Source of the DNA: Rheum nobile
Lineage: Eukaryota; Streptophyta; Magnoliopsida; Caryophyllales; Polygonaceae
DNA length: 64,000 nucleotides
NCBI GenBank assembly: GCA_027886185.1
Contig: WOAB01000093.1
Location: 4,774,001-4,838,000 of the forward strand
Direction: 5' to 3'
The notes under the pieces are model-generated. The model did not search any database. It worked only from the letters and a program-made list of their open reading frames with translations, and was not told the DNA's origin. Made by a program: the position numbers and the translations under genes. Numbering within the stretch: the first letter of the stretch is position 1; the number at the start of each line of letters is the position of its first letter. Positions 33,523-45,277 of this stretch are shown here, in pieces.

Positions 33523-34250
33523 TTATCGTAGTGGAGGCAGGATGTCGGACCAGGCGTGTAGCGGGTGATGGCCATCGGCCATGGCTACATTGTCGTCGTC
33601 ACTTGGAAGCACGTCGGTCTCGTCGGTCCGAGGTACAACACCTGTCTTGGGCTCGTCTATGGCGCTAACGGGTGCGAAAATGGGCGCTATAGTACGCTCT
33701 GAGTCTTGAACGGCTCGGAGAGCAACGATCTCGGTGTGCAACTCAACGATACTAGAAAGAAGCAATGCGGTGTCGTCAGAGAGAGTATGAGCCTGTTTAG
33801 GTCTTTGGTGGTCGCTTGCAAAATGTCGTGTCATCACATAAACCAGTTGGTCCCACGTAGAAATGGGAAGTAAATGACACTCTGTACGCCCTTGTTTGAG
33901 CCGAGACCACCATGCACGAGCATCGTGCGTGAAGTAGGTTGTTTCCACCTCAACCTTCTCGTAATCCGTGTAGGGAAAGTGGCGCAAGGCAAAGGCCGTG
34001 TTGCGGAGCCAATCGTGACACGTGGCGTAGTCACTAACACCGTCAAAGGCTCGATGTATAGATGAGGCACACGGCGGGGACTTTTGATTAGACCTCTCTG
34101 GCTACGGTCATCGTGGCGGCCAGGGTCATGAATGCGACATGCAAGGTTGCGATCGATACCATGGCGCGCTCCACGTAGGTCGCTCTCCGTGTGGTGAGAT
34201 GGGGCGCGCCTAAAGTAGTTGTCAGCCACATTCAAGGGTTGGGGTGCCAT
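33523..34250 (-). pseudogene. gag: gag of the non-autonomous gypsy element
   Basis: The probable start at 34250 reads MAPQPLNVADNYFRR. A frameshift near 34040 moves to the frame with the Retrotrans_gag core: DYATCHDWLRNTAFALRHFPY, EVETTYFTHDARAWWSRLKQG and STWDQLVYVMTRHF. An acidic, low-complexity tail follows (LPSDDDNVAMADG). No zinc knuckle is seen. Confidence 0.7.
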
Positions 34251-35417
34251 CTCGATTATACCTATGTGAAACATGACTAAGCGGGAATCAAAGCAATCAA
34301 AGGCAAGAAAACCTAACGACAAACCAAGTCCTTGTCACAAACAACCCAAAATTTGGCACTCAAGAGCCGAGAACTTTGGGCAAGCATGAGGCGGATTCGG
34401 CTTGACGTAAGGCTAGAAGCAAATGAAGTAGCAAGCAATGATTCACAGAAGTGTCGTGATGCACAAAGCGTCAACAATGATTTTCACGTGTTAGAAGTAA
34501 TTTTTCTTGAAAGATAGCAAGACAAATCAAACCTTTTACACACGTTGCAGTTTTAGACAATGGAGGGGAACGAAGTGGAAACCTTGCGCCAAGTAGGGGA
34601 TTTTTACCCTTTTGTGTCTATGGCGAGTCTTTTTGTAATGCAAGACTTTTTTTAAAAAAAAAAAGACGACGCAAGATTTTTTTTTTGAAAGAAGTCACAC
34701 AACTTTATGTTGTTGTGTGATTGGAAGTGAGAAGAGACAAGCAACTAATAAGGAAGGAAAAGTAAGCACAACTTCATTCAAATTAAATCTAAAAGATGAA
34801 AAGCATTCAAGACAACTTTATGCAAAGTTATCTACTTGCATGAACCAACTAAATGCTACTTGGGAAATAGGAATCTTGGAAAAGTAAATTTTCTTGGAAA
34901 TTACTTTTCGACCTCGGAAATGGACGGTCAAGCAATGAAGAATCACGCTTGAACCGCACAAGTGAAGGTGAACGGTAATGGACGGGCACAAAGTGAAGAA
35001 TCACGCATGCACCGACCTTACGAAGAGAACAATGGCGGAAGCAATGGATATATAAGAACAAACTAAGAAATGGGATTGAGTGCCAAAATTTAAAGATCGA
35101 AAGGAACAAGAAACTTATCTTGAGGAATGGCTCTAATACCAATTGATGCGATCGATCCCCGTGGAGCAAGACCGATCTAGATTCGGATCGTTTGTTCTTC
35201 CCAAGCAAGCACTCGTTCTTCGCGTTCTTCGTGTTCTTGGCCTTCTTCAAGAACTCCTTCAAGGGAAACAACGTTATGTTCCCCTTTATCGAGTTTGGCG
35301 GATCAAACCCTGGTGGCGGATGGGTGAAAGGGTTCAACGTGATGAACACCCGAGGTGGTGGAAGGACGCCAACGTTATGGCTCCTTAGAGAACTTTGAGA
35401 AAAGGCTAGAAAGCCTT

Positions 35418-35550
<133 letters not shown>

Positions 35551-35983
35551 GAAGCCAAGGGACAACTAGGAGTGACTCTCAACTATGTTGTCTTAACTTA
35601 ACTTGAAGATTACAATAGGAGTTCTAGGGTATTTATTGAAAAACAAGGGAAAACTAGGGTTGAAGAGGAAACCCTAATGGGCTTGGGCCCAAGACATCAA
35701 TCCTAATCCATTACATCATTCTAAAAATGGAAATGCAAATCATAACTAGAAAAGCTATAAATAGTAAGTGGGACCACAACCAAAGTGAGCATGCCAACGG
35801 GACATGGCTCATGAAACGATGTCATCGAGAGCACGCACGCCAGAGAGGCGCGGCCCGGAAATAGAACCACTTGGAACCCTGCGTCGGAGAAGACGCCCTT
35901 CACTCGGCGCCATGGGGGACGCCAGGGACGCGCAAGCCAGAGATGCGCTAGACCAAGGTCTTGGCCCATGTCATTGTCCATCA

Positions 35984-36640
35984 AGGCGGACTCAGGCAAG
36001 AATCAGGCAATGAATAAAGTCCTAGATGTCCCTGCTACAAAAAGAAAAAAGCTCCAGAAATAGGTGATGCATGTTATTGACGCGATAGTTATGTAAAACA
36101 ACGCTAGCAGACATGATTACAAGAGTCGTTGTCACCCAATAGAAGTCATGAAGGTCGACGAGATGCCTACCAAGAAGCCAGAATCCACAGAAACGCAATA
36201 GTTGGCTTGTTCAAATGTCGGTCTTATGGGGTTATAACAACCCCATAATGACCCAATAGTCCTTAAAATTGACTTCGGTACTTACGAGGTACGTAGAGTC
36301 CTTGTTGATTCTAGAAGCTCAATTGATATTATGTATTATGAGATGTTTAAGAAATTGGGCAAAAAACAAAAGGATCTAATTTGCGTTTCTACTCAATTGT
36401 TGAGACTTAGATCCTTTCTCATCAGGCCCCTAGGGATGTTGAGAGAGACTGTGAGCGTGAGAGGCAAGTCCGTAATTGTTGAATTTTTGGTCGTTAATGT
36501 CCCTCCTCTTATAACGCAACTTTGGGGAGGCCTTGGCTACACTCGATGGGAGTTGTTCACTCAACCCTCCACCAACTCATTGTTTTCCCTCATGAAGGGG
36601 TGTCTGTGTGTGCTAGGGGGGGACTAGAGGGTTGCCCGAC
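35984..36640 (+). pseudogene. Tat-like gypsy protease region, decayed
   Basis: This continues the Tat-like element after the nested insertion. The legible part reads VLVDSRSSIDIMYYEMFKKLG (about 36297-36360), where DSRSS replaces the usual DSGSS protease active site. VEFLVVNVP and a TLGRPWL-like segment in another frame follow, then STLHQLIVFPHEGV. This order is characteristic of Tat protease. Several stops occur, and RT is absent downstream. Confidence 0.75.
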
Positions 36641-36960
36641 ACTACCTCGAAGTTGAGGGGTAAGGTGAACGTTCACATGGTGCAAACAGCCCCACAGGTA
36701 GACTTGGCAATCGGGTCGGGCGGGTTGGGTTCGGGTTTTGGTCGACCGAGTTCCGGTGAAGGGAGTTAAGTGTATATCTTGTGAAATAAACGTGGTTATT
36801 GAAGTGTATACATTTTTTGTGTTGTAGTGGTACCTATATAGTATGTATATAGTGGTACCTATATACATACTATTTTTTGTGTTGTAGTATTGGAGTTAAG
36901 TGTATATCTTGTGAAATAAACGTGGTTATTGAAGTGTATACATTTTCTGATGGTCGCAAT
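36641..36960. repeat. Direct repeat pair flanking a perfect palindrome
   Basis: GGAGTTAAGTGTATATCTTG and the following 35 bp occur at about 36763 and again at about 36893. Between them is a palindrome with 15-bp perfect arms (36838-36852 and 36859-36873) around TGGTAC. A G-rich CGGGTCGGGCGGGTTGGG run at about 36715-36733 resembles hAT ends, but no partner end is visible. Confidence 0.65.
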
Positions 36961-39215
36961 AGAAATAAAATTGTTGAAATTTTGTAACAAAAAACGAGAA
37001 AAGTTTACGTGAGGGAAGAATAAATCAGTACAATCTCTTGTAGAAGAAGGATTGTTTATTTTGAAGAAACGTTGATGGTGGAGTTGTATCTGAGTATGGG
37101 TTCCTATATATAGCGGGATACAAATATATATAACGTGCTTGTGTCTCGAAGGCTACAGACGCGATAAATTGCAATGGGTTTGATGATTGATCGAGAGCCT
37201 ATTTCCTCTTCTTGTTTTTTGAAAGTGACATTTTCGGCATGCATTAAGTTTAATCCAATTTTGAAAGCAGTATGGGTGACTGTATTTTACTTTTTTATTT
37301 ATTTCACCAATGTGACCAACTTGATTATATTAGAATAGGGGTGTACAAAACTATTTAATGCAAAATTCTTTTATTCAATAATATGTTGTCCAATGGCTCT
37401 AAATTGCATATGCTTATATCAATTCAATAAATTAGAAATTAAATTAGTAATTGAATGACATGCACATAATGTAATATATAGAACTCATACCTAAAATCAA
37501 TTGGCAAATTGATGAAATCAAACTCCAAGGTTGTTTCTTCTAATTTCTTTTCCTCTTGATCTCCTCTACGAGTATGCTGGTTCTGTGGATGTTGTCGAAG
37601 GCATTGTTGAAGTTGGTACCAGGAACACTATATAAAAAAGTTGGATGTGGCTCAAGTTATGTTTTTCCTAATGATTTTGCTTCATCGGGCTTTTAATTTA
37701 ATGGGTAAGCTCAATGTCTATATAGTTTATTCCACCACAATAATCGACCTATTTGTAACAGAATACGGAGACCATATTCATGTTAAATTCCCTCTCAATC
37801 CGGTCGTTTAGTGCTTGCCTCTCAAGATACTATCCTGCACTTCCTTTTCTATTGTGGAAGGCAAATCTTGCTTCATAAAATAGTGGACGTGTTAATTAAA
37901 TTCTGATATCCATTGCTCATCTGGAAGTACTGGATTTGCTAAGCCGTAATATATTCCAAATATGACTCGAATCCTTGATGACATGAGTTATGTTGGTAAT
38001 GTGTCACGTGATTATTTGGGAACATAGTACCTCTCCATATATGCATGCAAAACCAAATGTGTGATTAATATTATTGCTTCCACAATGGTGATTTATTAGA
38101 TTATAGTAATAGTAATAAGTTTATTACCAGCAATACAAATTACATAAAAAAATGTGCCATCAGTCGCTTCCTAAAAAATTGCTTTAAAAACCCCTCAAGC
38201 TAGCAAGTTTAGTTATTGGAAGGCATTGTTTGGTAATATAATATAACATGGCCATAGTCTTAACATGTACAAAGAAATCTACCATAAAAAAATACATAGA
38301 TAAGGCATGCATGCGTAGACATGTAAAGGAGGATGCATCAATAAGAGTATGAATGAATAAAAGAGCTAGAAATGTTGACATATTATAATATATAATAATA
38401 TAGTACAAAGTAAAAAGTGAGAGTAAGAACAAACAAGAAGAAATTCTTACAAGTATATAAGATTTGTAAGAGACCTTTTGTATTGAGAAAACAAGAAAAT
38501 TTGAGTAAGGATGTGTTTCGTTTTTTTTTCATTTTGAAAATATATGAGAAGTGCATGCTCATACTACTAATGGAGATGCTGTTATATAGGGCGGGTGTAT
38601 GGTATAAAGGGATTTCAAAATAATGGTGTAGAATTATACATGCTAGACACGTAAAAATTGAAAAGAATCCTATCTATAGGTGGAGCACAATATTTTTTCT
38701 AGACTTTCAATGTTATAAAGATACACGATCAAAGTTTACAGTTGGAATTGATATTAATGCTCCGTATACAACGCAAGTTTTAGCTACATTGACAATTGCA
38801 TAAAAGATTGTGCTATATGTTACCAAGGTAATTAAAGCAATTTGACAAAAACATGTAATTAAGGCCATGTTTGTTCTCCAAGTTAAAATGACACTCTTTT
38901 GGTAAAAAAAGAGACAAACATTTTAAAACACCCAAATAGAGATTTAGCATGCATCAGAAAAAGCAGAATGTTTCCATTGAATCCAAATAAAATCAAGGGT
39001 GTAAATATTAATTCTAAAAGAAGTGGAAAAATTTAGAGTTTCTTTATGTAAAATAGAAAAAGGTAAAAATAAATAATTAAAAGATGTATGTCAGAAATTT
39101 GAGAAGAAACTCTTCTAGTTTCTAGTGCCCATCTCGTTTCCAAAAGACTCTCTAATAATGACCATTCTTTAGCTATTTAAAATATAATAGATTTCTTAAC
39201 TTTAGTATAGACAAA
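36961..39215. other. 2.2-kb region without recognised genes
   Basis: AT-rich non-coding DNA. Short open frames at 38184-38432 and 38417-38623 have no recognisable family and lie in low-complexity sequence. Decayed gene remnants between 37500 and 37960 cannot be excluded, but I could not assign one. Confidence 0.4.
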
Positions 39216-39447
39216 TTCTAAAAAGGCCCAATTGCAAGAATACTAGATTTTCAATAGCAACTTGTAAAAAATTCATATTTTAAAAAATATTGTAAAAATA
39301 CCAGATTTCTTGGATTCTTACAATTAATAAGGGTTCAATTTATCTTTTCTTTTAAATATAAAAGTGAGATAAATCATTAAAACTTTTAAAAAGAAAAGGT
39401 AAAAAGAAATCTTAATCTTACTGATTGAACCCTAATTATTCCAAATC

Positions 39448-39906
39448 TCACCTACTTCGTCTTCCCCTCTTTCTCCTTTGTTTCAGCCCCTCCCTCTTTC
39501 TCCTCTGTTTTAGCGGACGATTCCTCCTCGCCGACACGTCCTCATCCTCTAGTTGCTCAAATTTGTAAAGTCCTCCTCGCCAACTCGTCCTCCTCTTCCG
39601 GTTGCTCGTCACGTGCAATGGTGATGTCGTTGGTGGTGTTGGGCTGTTTCTTCTCAGCCACACCCATCTTCTCCTGCGCCTTGTGTCCCACCTCACCAAC
39701 TGCCATGATTGCAATGGTGACTGGAAGGGCCATAAAAAAAATTTGGCCGAAGCCGACGCCGGAGAATCGTCGTCTGCCGCTGGTGCCAGAGATACCGGAG
39801 CCGATGCTTTCGGTGAGGGTACGAGTGAGAATGATGCAGGAGTAGGCGACAGTGACGCCGGTGCCGGAGCATGAGACACTTTTGGAGATGGAGACTTGCT
39901 GCACAA
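39448..39906 (-). pseudogene. Arabinogalactan-protein-like Ala/Pro/Ser-rich fragment
   Basis: The reverse frame reads SPSPKVSHAPAPASLSPTPA and SPKASAPVSLAPAADDD. The AP, SP and TP dipeptides are those typically O-glycosylated in classical arabinogalactan proteins of the plant cell surface. An upstream TATTGTGCAG (39907 region) looks like a 3' splice site, so this may be one captured exon. A signal peptide is absent. After SPASAS the frame turns Arg-rich, unlike a GPI-anchor tail, so the fragment is truncated or shifted. The opposite-strand frames here are shadows. Composition alone makes this tentative. Confidence 0.35.
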
Positions 39907-40424
39907 TACGAGCCAGATATCCTAACTAGTTCAAAGTGAATTGGGTGAGCATGCTTTAGCTTTACAAAATGTCTCTGATTACTGAATGTTTCTAGCAATA
40001 AACCATTTCCATGGCAAGGATTTTAATTGGTTTTGTTGTAAAGTGAATTTTCAGATGATCCAGTGGCTTGGTAAGCTTGGTTGGAGCTGCTTGTAATGAT
40101 ATGATATCTTTGATTTGTTTTACTCAGCTTTGAGTGGACAAGGAGTTCAAAGTATTATGGTTCATTTAAACACTAGCATTTCGTTTTTGAAAATTTGCAG
40201 ATGAAACTATGAAAACCGGAAAGAGTAGCTGAATTGTGGAACTTACTCGCTAAATGGTTGTGACCAAATTCAAAATAGGCTATGAAAGGTTGGTGATTAC
40301 AAAAAAAATATTAGCCTAACTAGCTAAATTAGGTATTATTTCCAATTTATATCGAAAAGGTAACTAATTAAATGGAATTGACAAAGAGAATACAAACTCC
40401 AACATGGAAATTAGCTAAATACTA

Positions 40425-40716
40425 CTCCCTCCGATCTGAAAAAGAAGTCGTTTTAGAGTATAGAATTTGATCTATTTTATATGTCGTTTTAGATTTTTTA
40501 GGCAATTAAATAAGAGTGAATTATGAGAATTTGCATTGGAATTTGTTTTTGTTGATTTTTTCTCCTCTAATCTCTATTCTTATTGGCTTAAGATAGGTTT
40601 GATTATTTATTATATGAGAATATTGATAAAAAAAATAAGACTTTTAAGTGTAGTTAATGATTTTCTTAAATCATGTGTCATATGCTAAAATGACTTCTTT
40701 TTAAGATCGGAGGGAG
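40425..40716. mobile_element. Stowaway-like MITE, 292 bp
   Basis: The terminal inverted repeats start CTCCCTCCGATCTGAAAAAG and end with the complementary CTTTTTAAGATCGGAGGGAG. TA is duplicated on both sides (40423-40424, 40717-40718), as expected for Tc1/mariner-type MITEs. Confidence 0.92.
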
Positions 40717-41244
40717 TACTAGTTACTGGTGAGCCCTCTAAGATAAAATTAGTGCCAGGAAGAATGGGGCTTGTTTAAAATCAACTTTAAAGCAAGACCA
40801 TATTTATAAAAATAAATTTAAAATCAACTTTACGAAAATAAAGTTTTAAATATTAGGCGGTTTTAAATATTAGAGCAATGTTTACTTTATCAGATCAAAT
40901 TTATACCAGGTCAGATCAATGATGTGTTATATCATAAAATTTATAAAAAAGAAATTTCAAATGTTAGGAGGTTTCATATTTCATAACAATATTCACTTTA
41001 TCAGCAAATGACCCTATTTAAGATATAATAGATGATATAATCTTTACAAACATCATGTTAGGAGGTTTCATTTTAAAGAAATTTTGATCAACGTATATGG
41101 AATTCGAACCCACATCATGTGCAACAAACACATTGCTCTTCCTTTTGAGCTATTATGCTTTTAAGTAATTTTCCAAGACAAAAGATCAAGCAAAGATACA
41201 CTTAAATTTGCATTACGGAACCAACCAACGTTTGTTTCAAATTT

Positions 41245-42302
41245 AAAATTAATATAACAGAATAATGACCTGACTACGTACAAATGTGACCTGATAAAGT
41301 GAATATTACTCTGAAATTTGAAATCAGCTAACATTTGAAATTTTGTGATATAACAGAGCATTGACCTGACTTCGTCTAATTGTGGCATGACTTCGTATAA
41401 ATATGGCCTGATAAAGTACATAATGATTTGTTATGTAACAAAATTTACGAAAATGAAGTTGTAAATGTTAGGCGATTTTAAATATCAGAGCAATATTGAT
41501 TTCATATCACCCTCAAATATATACCTATATAATTATCACTTTAAAACAATAAATAAAAAATCATGTATAGCTTAAAGGTAATAGTGTTTCTTAGGAGACA
41601 ATAGGTCATAGATTCAAAACACACAAACAACCTTTTGTTAAAATAATTTTAGTCCCCGCTTATTGATTTAATTAATTTTAAAAAATACTTATGTGTTATA
41701 TACAGATAAAAAATACAAAATACCATTATAGGTCGTATTTCGACTATTAATAGTACACATCTAAATGAAGTAGATACATTGCTCATGTAACATAAGGTTA
41801 ATTTTAATTTATATATGTTAGTTGTTGTACATTTATATATATTTATCAATGAAAGTAGAGTCAAAATAAAAGATTTAATAATATAATATAAAGTATTTTA
41901 TAAATTTAAACAAGAATTTAAGAGGTAGTAACTTTCTTGCGGTTATCGGCGTATCTATACCACTCGGCCATGGTCTCAAGGAGTTTATTCACTTGAGAAT
42001 TTGTATGCGCTTGGCTTGAATATAACACAGAGTAATGACCTGACTATGTACAAATGTGGTCTGACAAAGTAAATATTAATCTGAACTTTGAAATTGGCTA
42101 ACATTTGAAATTTTCTGATATAACAGAGCATAGACCTGACTTTGTATAAATATGGCCTGACTTCGTACAAATGTGGCCTGATAAAGTACATAATTTTGTG
42201 TTATGTAACAAAATTTAGAAAATAAAGTTTTAAATGTCTGGTCAATATTCGCTTTATCAGGTCACATTTGTACGTAGTCATGTCATTACTCTGTTATATT
42301 AA
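41245..42302. repeat. Paired 240-bp direct repeat with inverted third copy
   Basis: Blocks at about 41250-41490 and 42020-42240 share ATGACCTGACTA[C/T]GTACAAATGTG, GCTAACATTTGAAATTTT, ATATAACAGAGCAT and GGCCTGATAAAGTACATAAT. An inverted partial copy follows at about 42240-42302 (TTTATCAGGTCACATTTGTACGTAG). Related words recur inverted near 40860-41000. No coding capacity. Confidence 0.7.
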
Positions 42303-42802
42303 TGAACATTCGATGGTTTCGTAACTATCATAGAACCTTGTTTAATGCCTTGACCACCACTTTGCCCTTCCTACTTAGTTAATCCAATATAGTTAACTAA
42401 TTAATTAATTAGCAAGTAACTTGATGTAATTTATGTAATTTCTATTAATCAAACTCCAAATGGCAATACAAGAGATACAAGAATTTGATAGTAACTTGAT
42501 GTAATTTATGTAATTTCTATTAACTAATTAATAAACGCTGGCCGATTCGGAGGTGATTCGATGTCGTTCGGAGATGATTTCAAATGATTCAAGAGTCAGG
42601 TTTAAGTAACTTGAGCATGGCGAACACGATGGTGTGGTCAAATTTTGAATTTAATTAATCGAAAGGTGTTTTTCTTGGGGTCGAACAAGGCTTGGTGGTG
42701 ATGTATATAGGCGATGAACAAGAAGCCCTACTGATCTGCTGCTTCGCAGATCTTTACACCTGTTGACGAGTAAGAGACAACAAGTGATGAACAAGAAGCC
42801 TT

Positions 42803-43089
42803 AGCAAGTTTGCTCATCTCCTCAGGATGGCTCATATAGTACTGCATATGCTCCTTAAGCCTAGGCCTAAAATCCAAAAGAGAGCCTTCAATTCAGTTGA
42901 CATGATAAATATTCTATTTACTCAAATCTTGATGAATGTCTACGGAAAGACGAAATCAGTAAAAAATATTTTGTTGTAAATAATGAAATAGAAGTTAGAA
43001 ACAAGATTAGTTGCATACCCAAATTCCCTATCAAGGTTGTATGCGATACTAAACCGATCTTCAAACAAATCATCATCAGAATCATATCC
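42803..43089 (-). pseudogene. VAMP727-like R-SNARE gene fragment (two partial exons)
   Basis: VAMP727 is a plant R-SNARE for fusion at endosomes and the vacuole, with an acidic insertion in its longin domain. The first exon part (43089-43019) encodes GYDSDDDLFEDRFSIAYNL followed by DREFG, which contains the acidic insertion. A GT donor at 43018 and AG acceptor ending at 42867 give a 152-bp intron. The next exon (42866-42803) reads PRLKEHMQYYMSHPEEM then SKLAKA. Splicing restores the codon at EFG/P exactly. The longin start, the rest of the SNARE helix and the membrane anchor are missing. It lies inside the candidate Pack-MULE. Confidence 0.85.
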
Positions 43090-43269
43090 GCGGAGTTAAA
43101 ACTTACAGGTTCAACACCGAAAGCAACAAACAACGATTCATTTTCTAAATCAATTTTATTCTTGACAGCTAAAAGTTCACAAAATGATTAAAATAGTCAT
43201 GCTTGATACAGGCCAACAGTTGAAGTTGTATAACATTTTATAGTAAAGCTTTGTTCAAAGATATGTAGA

Positions 43270-43352
43270 TTAAGCTTAGAGTGAATCCAAAATATTTAAA
43301 GTATTGTCTACCAACTACAGTCCTTCGCTCTACCAACTGAGCTAAGGTCAGC
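43270..43352 (-). pseudogene. tRNA-Tyr(GUA) remnant with intron
   Basis: The reverse strand reads TGACCTTAGCTCAGTTGG, TAGAGCG and AAGGACTGTAG. This is the 5' half of plant tRNA-Tyr: acceptor start, D-arm/box A and the GTA anticodon followed by its usual intron position. The following bases only weakly resemble the 3' half, and no GGTTCGAATCC box B survives. Not functional. Confidence 0.65.
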
Positions 43353-44671
43353 TTCTGCACACAATTCAAAAGGAATTAGTGCATATTGATAGAACTAAAA
43401 TTTGAAGGATATAACAAACTTCACTGATTTCATTTGTCTCTCACACTCACACTTTCAGTACAAGACTCGCAATGTACTCCAACAGATACAAATTGGAGAC
43501 AAATTCAAAACTGGTTTACTGAAATAGATGACAACTAAATCAAGGTTGCGATGAACACCAAAGATACGAACTGGAAATGAAGAACTCCAGCAGCAATTAC
43601 TGTTGGCAGAAACTGAAGAGATCTGATTATAACCATGGCTCCCTATTTTTTGTCATTGTGTTTCTGGACCAGTGGTTTATTCGAATTTCAGAGTAAAGCA
43701 TTAAGCACTTACAAACTTCGGAGATCCTATAATCGAGTAAATTCAAGCACTTTAGAATCGTTCCAGGAGGGAATTCAAGCTTGTTTGGAAACAGTGGTGC
43801 TAAGAGAGATAAACGGTTAGGGTTTACCTCTAGAGCCCTAAACAGCCATCCGTCGGACGGATCTCCGGCGTGAGGGCAACGTCTCGACGGCGAGAGATGA
43901 TAGAGGGTGGTGTAGTTGAGAAAACAGAGATCGCCGGTAAGGGAGGTGGAATCGGAGTTTAATGGCGGCAGTTTCAGAGGAAAGGAAGATTGCCTCAGAC
44001 AAGGACGAATTGAAGCTCACCATGATGAGCAGACGGACCGGAGACGGAGGATGTCGACGTCGGTGTTGAGGATTTTTTATAGGAGTGTTAAGATGTCTAC
44101 TGGGAGGTTGCTCCATACCACAGGCGTCATGGAAGAGGAAGCGGGAACCGACATGGAAGAAAGTACGAGTAGTTGGAGCGTCAACCTTGATTAATAGGAG
44201 ATAGAGACGAAGAAAGATAGCAGCGAAGGAGAAATTGGAGACGGAAGCGGCGGCGGCGGAGGGCCAGAGATGGTGAAGGAAGCAGCGCCGATGAGAAGAA
44301 ATCTGAAGCAGAGGAGGAGGAAGCTCAAACCTGTTATAGTTGTTAAGTATAATTAATCTCTTTAAAAGTTTAATTCTCACCAAAAGAAAAGGTAAATATA
44401 AATATGAATTTACCTTTTCTTTTTTTTAAAGTTTTGCATCTTTATGGTATTTTTGCAATACTTTTTAAAACCCGGTATTTTTGCAAACGACCTTTCAGAA
44501 GTTGATATTTCTTGCTATTACACCTTCTAAAAAACCGTATTTGAAGGTGCTAGCTAAAAGTTGATTTTCCCCCTATTTTAGTCATTTTCAGTCCGAATTT
44601 AGTTTTGTTTGTTTTAAAAAATATATTCAATGTTCATAAATAGTACGGAGTATTTGTCTATCCATTAGCAC

Positions 44672-45277
44672 TACAGTTGTCAAAACATGACCGACTCAGT
44701 TTTACAGACCCATACTTGGACCCGATTCGACCCAACTAAAATTTTTAGTGACCCAAAATTACCGAACATAAATCTAACCCGAAAATGTATGACCCGAACC
44801 CAGCTAACCCGATGAACGAAAGAATGTGACGTATTGGTATAATATAACATAAAAGATATATGACAAATCGCAATAAATAATGTTAATATACTCAAGTATC
44901 TTAAAAAAGAGCATGGTTGTACCTATATTATATTTATAAATTCAGAAATTTATAGGTTAATATAATATAAATAAAAAAATAAAAAAATTATTTTGGTCTA
45001 CTATCTCAATTACATATAAAATAAATAATAATTATATTACTTTTAAAAACTTTAATTTATGTTGACATATTGAAATTACATTTTAACTATTTAATAATAC
45101 TTTGATAGTGAACAAATAATTTACAAAATTACGCTTTTGACCCGTTGGTCAACCTGAACCGCCCATTGACATGTAATGACCCGACGCGAGTTGACTTGTT
45201 ACCGAATTGGCCCGATCTGTTCTCAACCCTAACCCAAAATGACCGAAATGACCTGACCGAAGTTATTGACATGTCTA
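44672..45277. mobile_element. hAT-like non-autonomous element, 606 bp
   Basis: The ends are TACAGTTGTCAAAACATGACC and, inverted, TAGACATGTCAATAACTTCGG. Flanks ATTAGCAC and ATAGGCAC (8 bp, 6 matching) suit a hAT duplication. Subterminal DNA is dense in ACCCGA/GACCCG words on both sides and the middle is AT-rich. No coding capacity. Confidence 0.7.

Larger units (their letters stand above)
39216..44530. mobile_element. Candidate Pack-MULE with captured host fragments
   Basis: The left end (39216-39400) and the complement of the right end (44340-44530) align as long, diverged inverted repeats. Left TTTTAAAAAATATTGTAAAAATACC matches right GGTTTTAAAAAGTATTGCAAAAATACC, with TTGCAA words and an AAAGAAAAGGTAAA block further in. 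Inside are an Ala/Pro-rich coding fragment, a Stowaway-like MITE, VAMP727 exons with an intron, and a tRNA-Tyr remnant. No transposase is seen. No 9-bp target duplication was identified, so the Mutator assignment is inference. Confidence 0.45.

Noticed and set aside
36707..36750. hAT-like terminus (CAATCGGGTCGGGCGGGTTGGG)
   Set aside because: No inverted partner or 8-bp duplication was found; kept only as a remark.
37500..37960. Possible decayed host gene
   Set aside because: Some short frames look gene-like, but I could not assign a family or consistent exon structure.
39602..39874. Forward ORF rich in GA and DAGA opposite the arabinogalactan-like fragment
   Set aside because: Likely complement of AP/SP codons; the reverse frame has the recognisable composition.
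43838..44383. 181-residue reverse ORF near the right end of the candidate Pack-MULE
   Set aside because: Composition is leader-like (Leu/Ser/Arg from CTCC and CGG runs), with no domain and no splice or start context.
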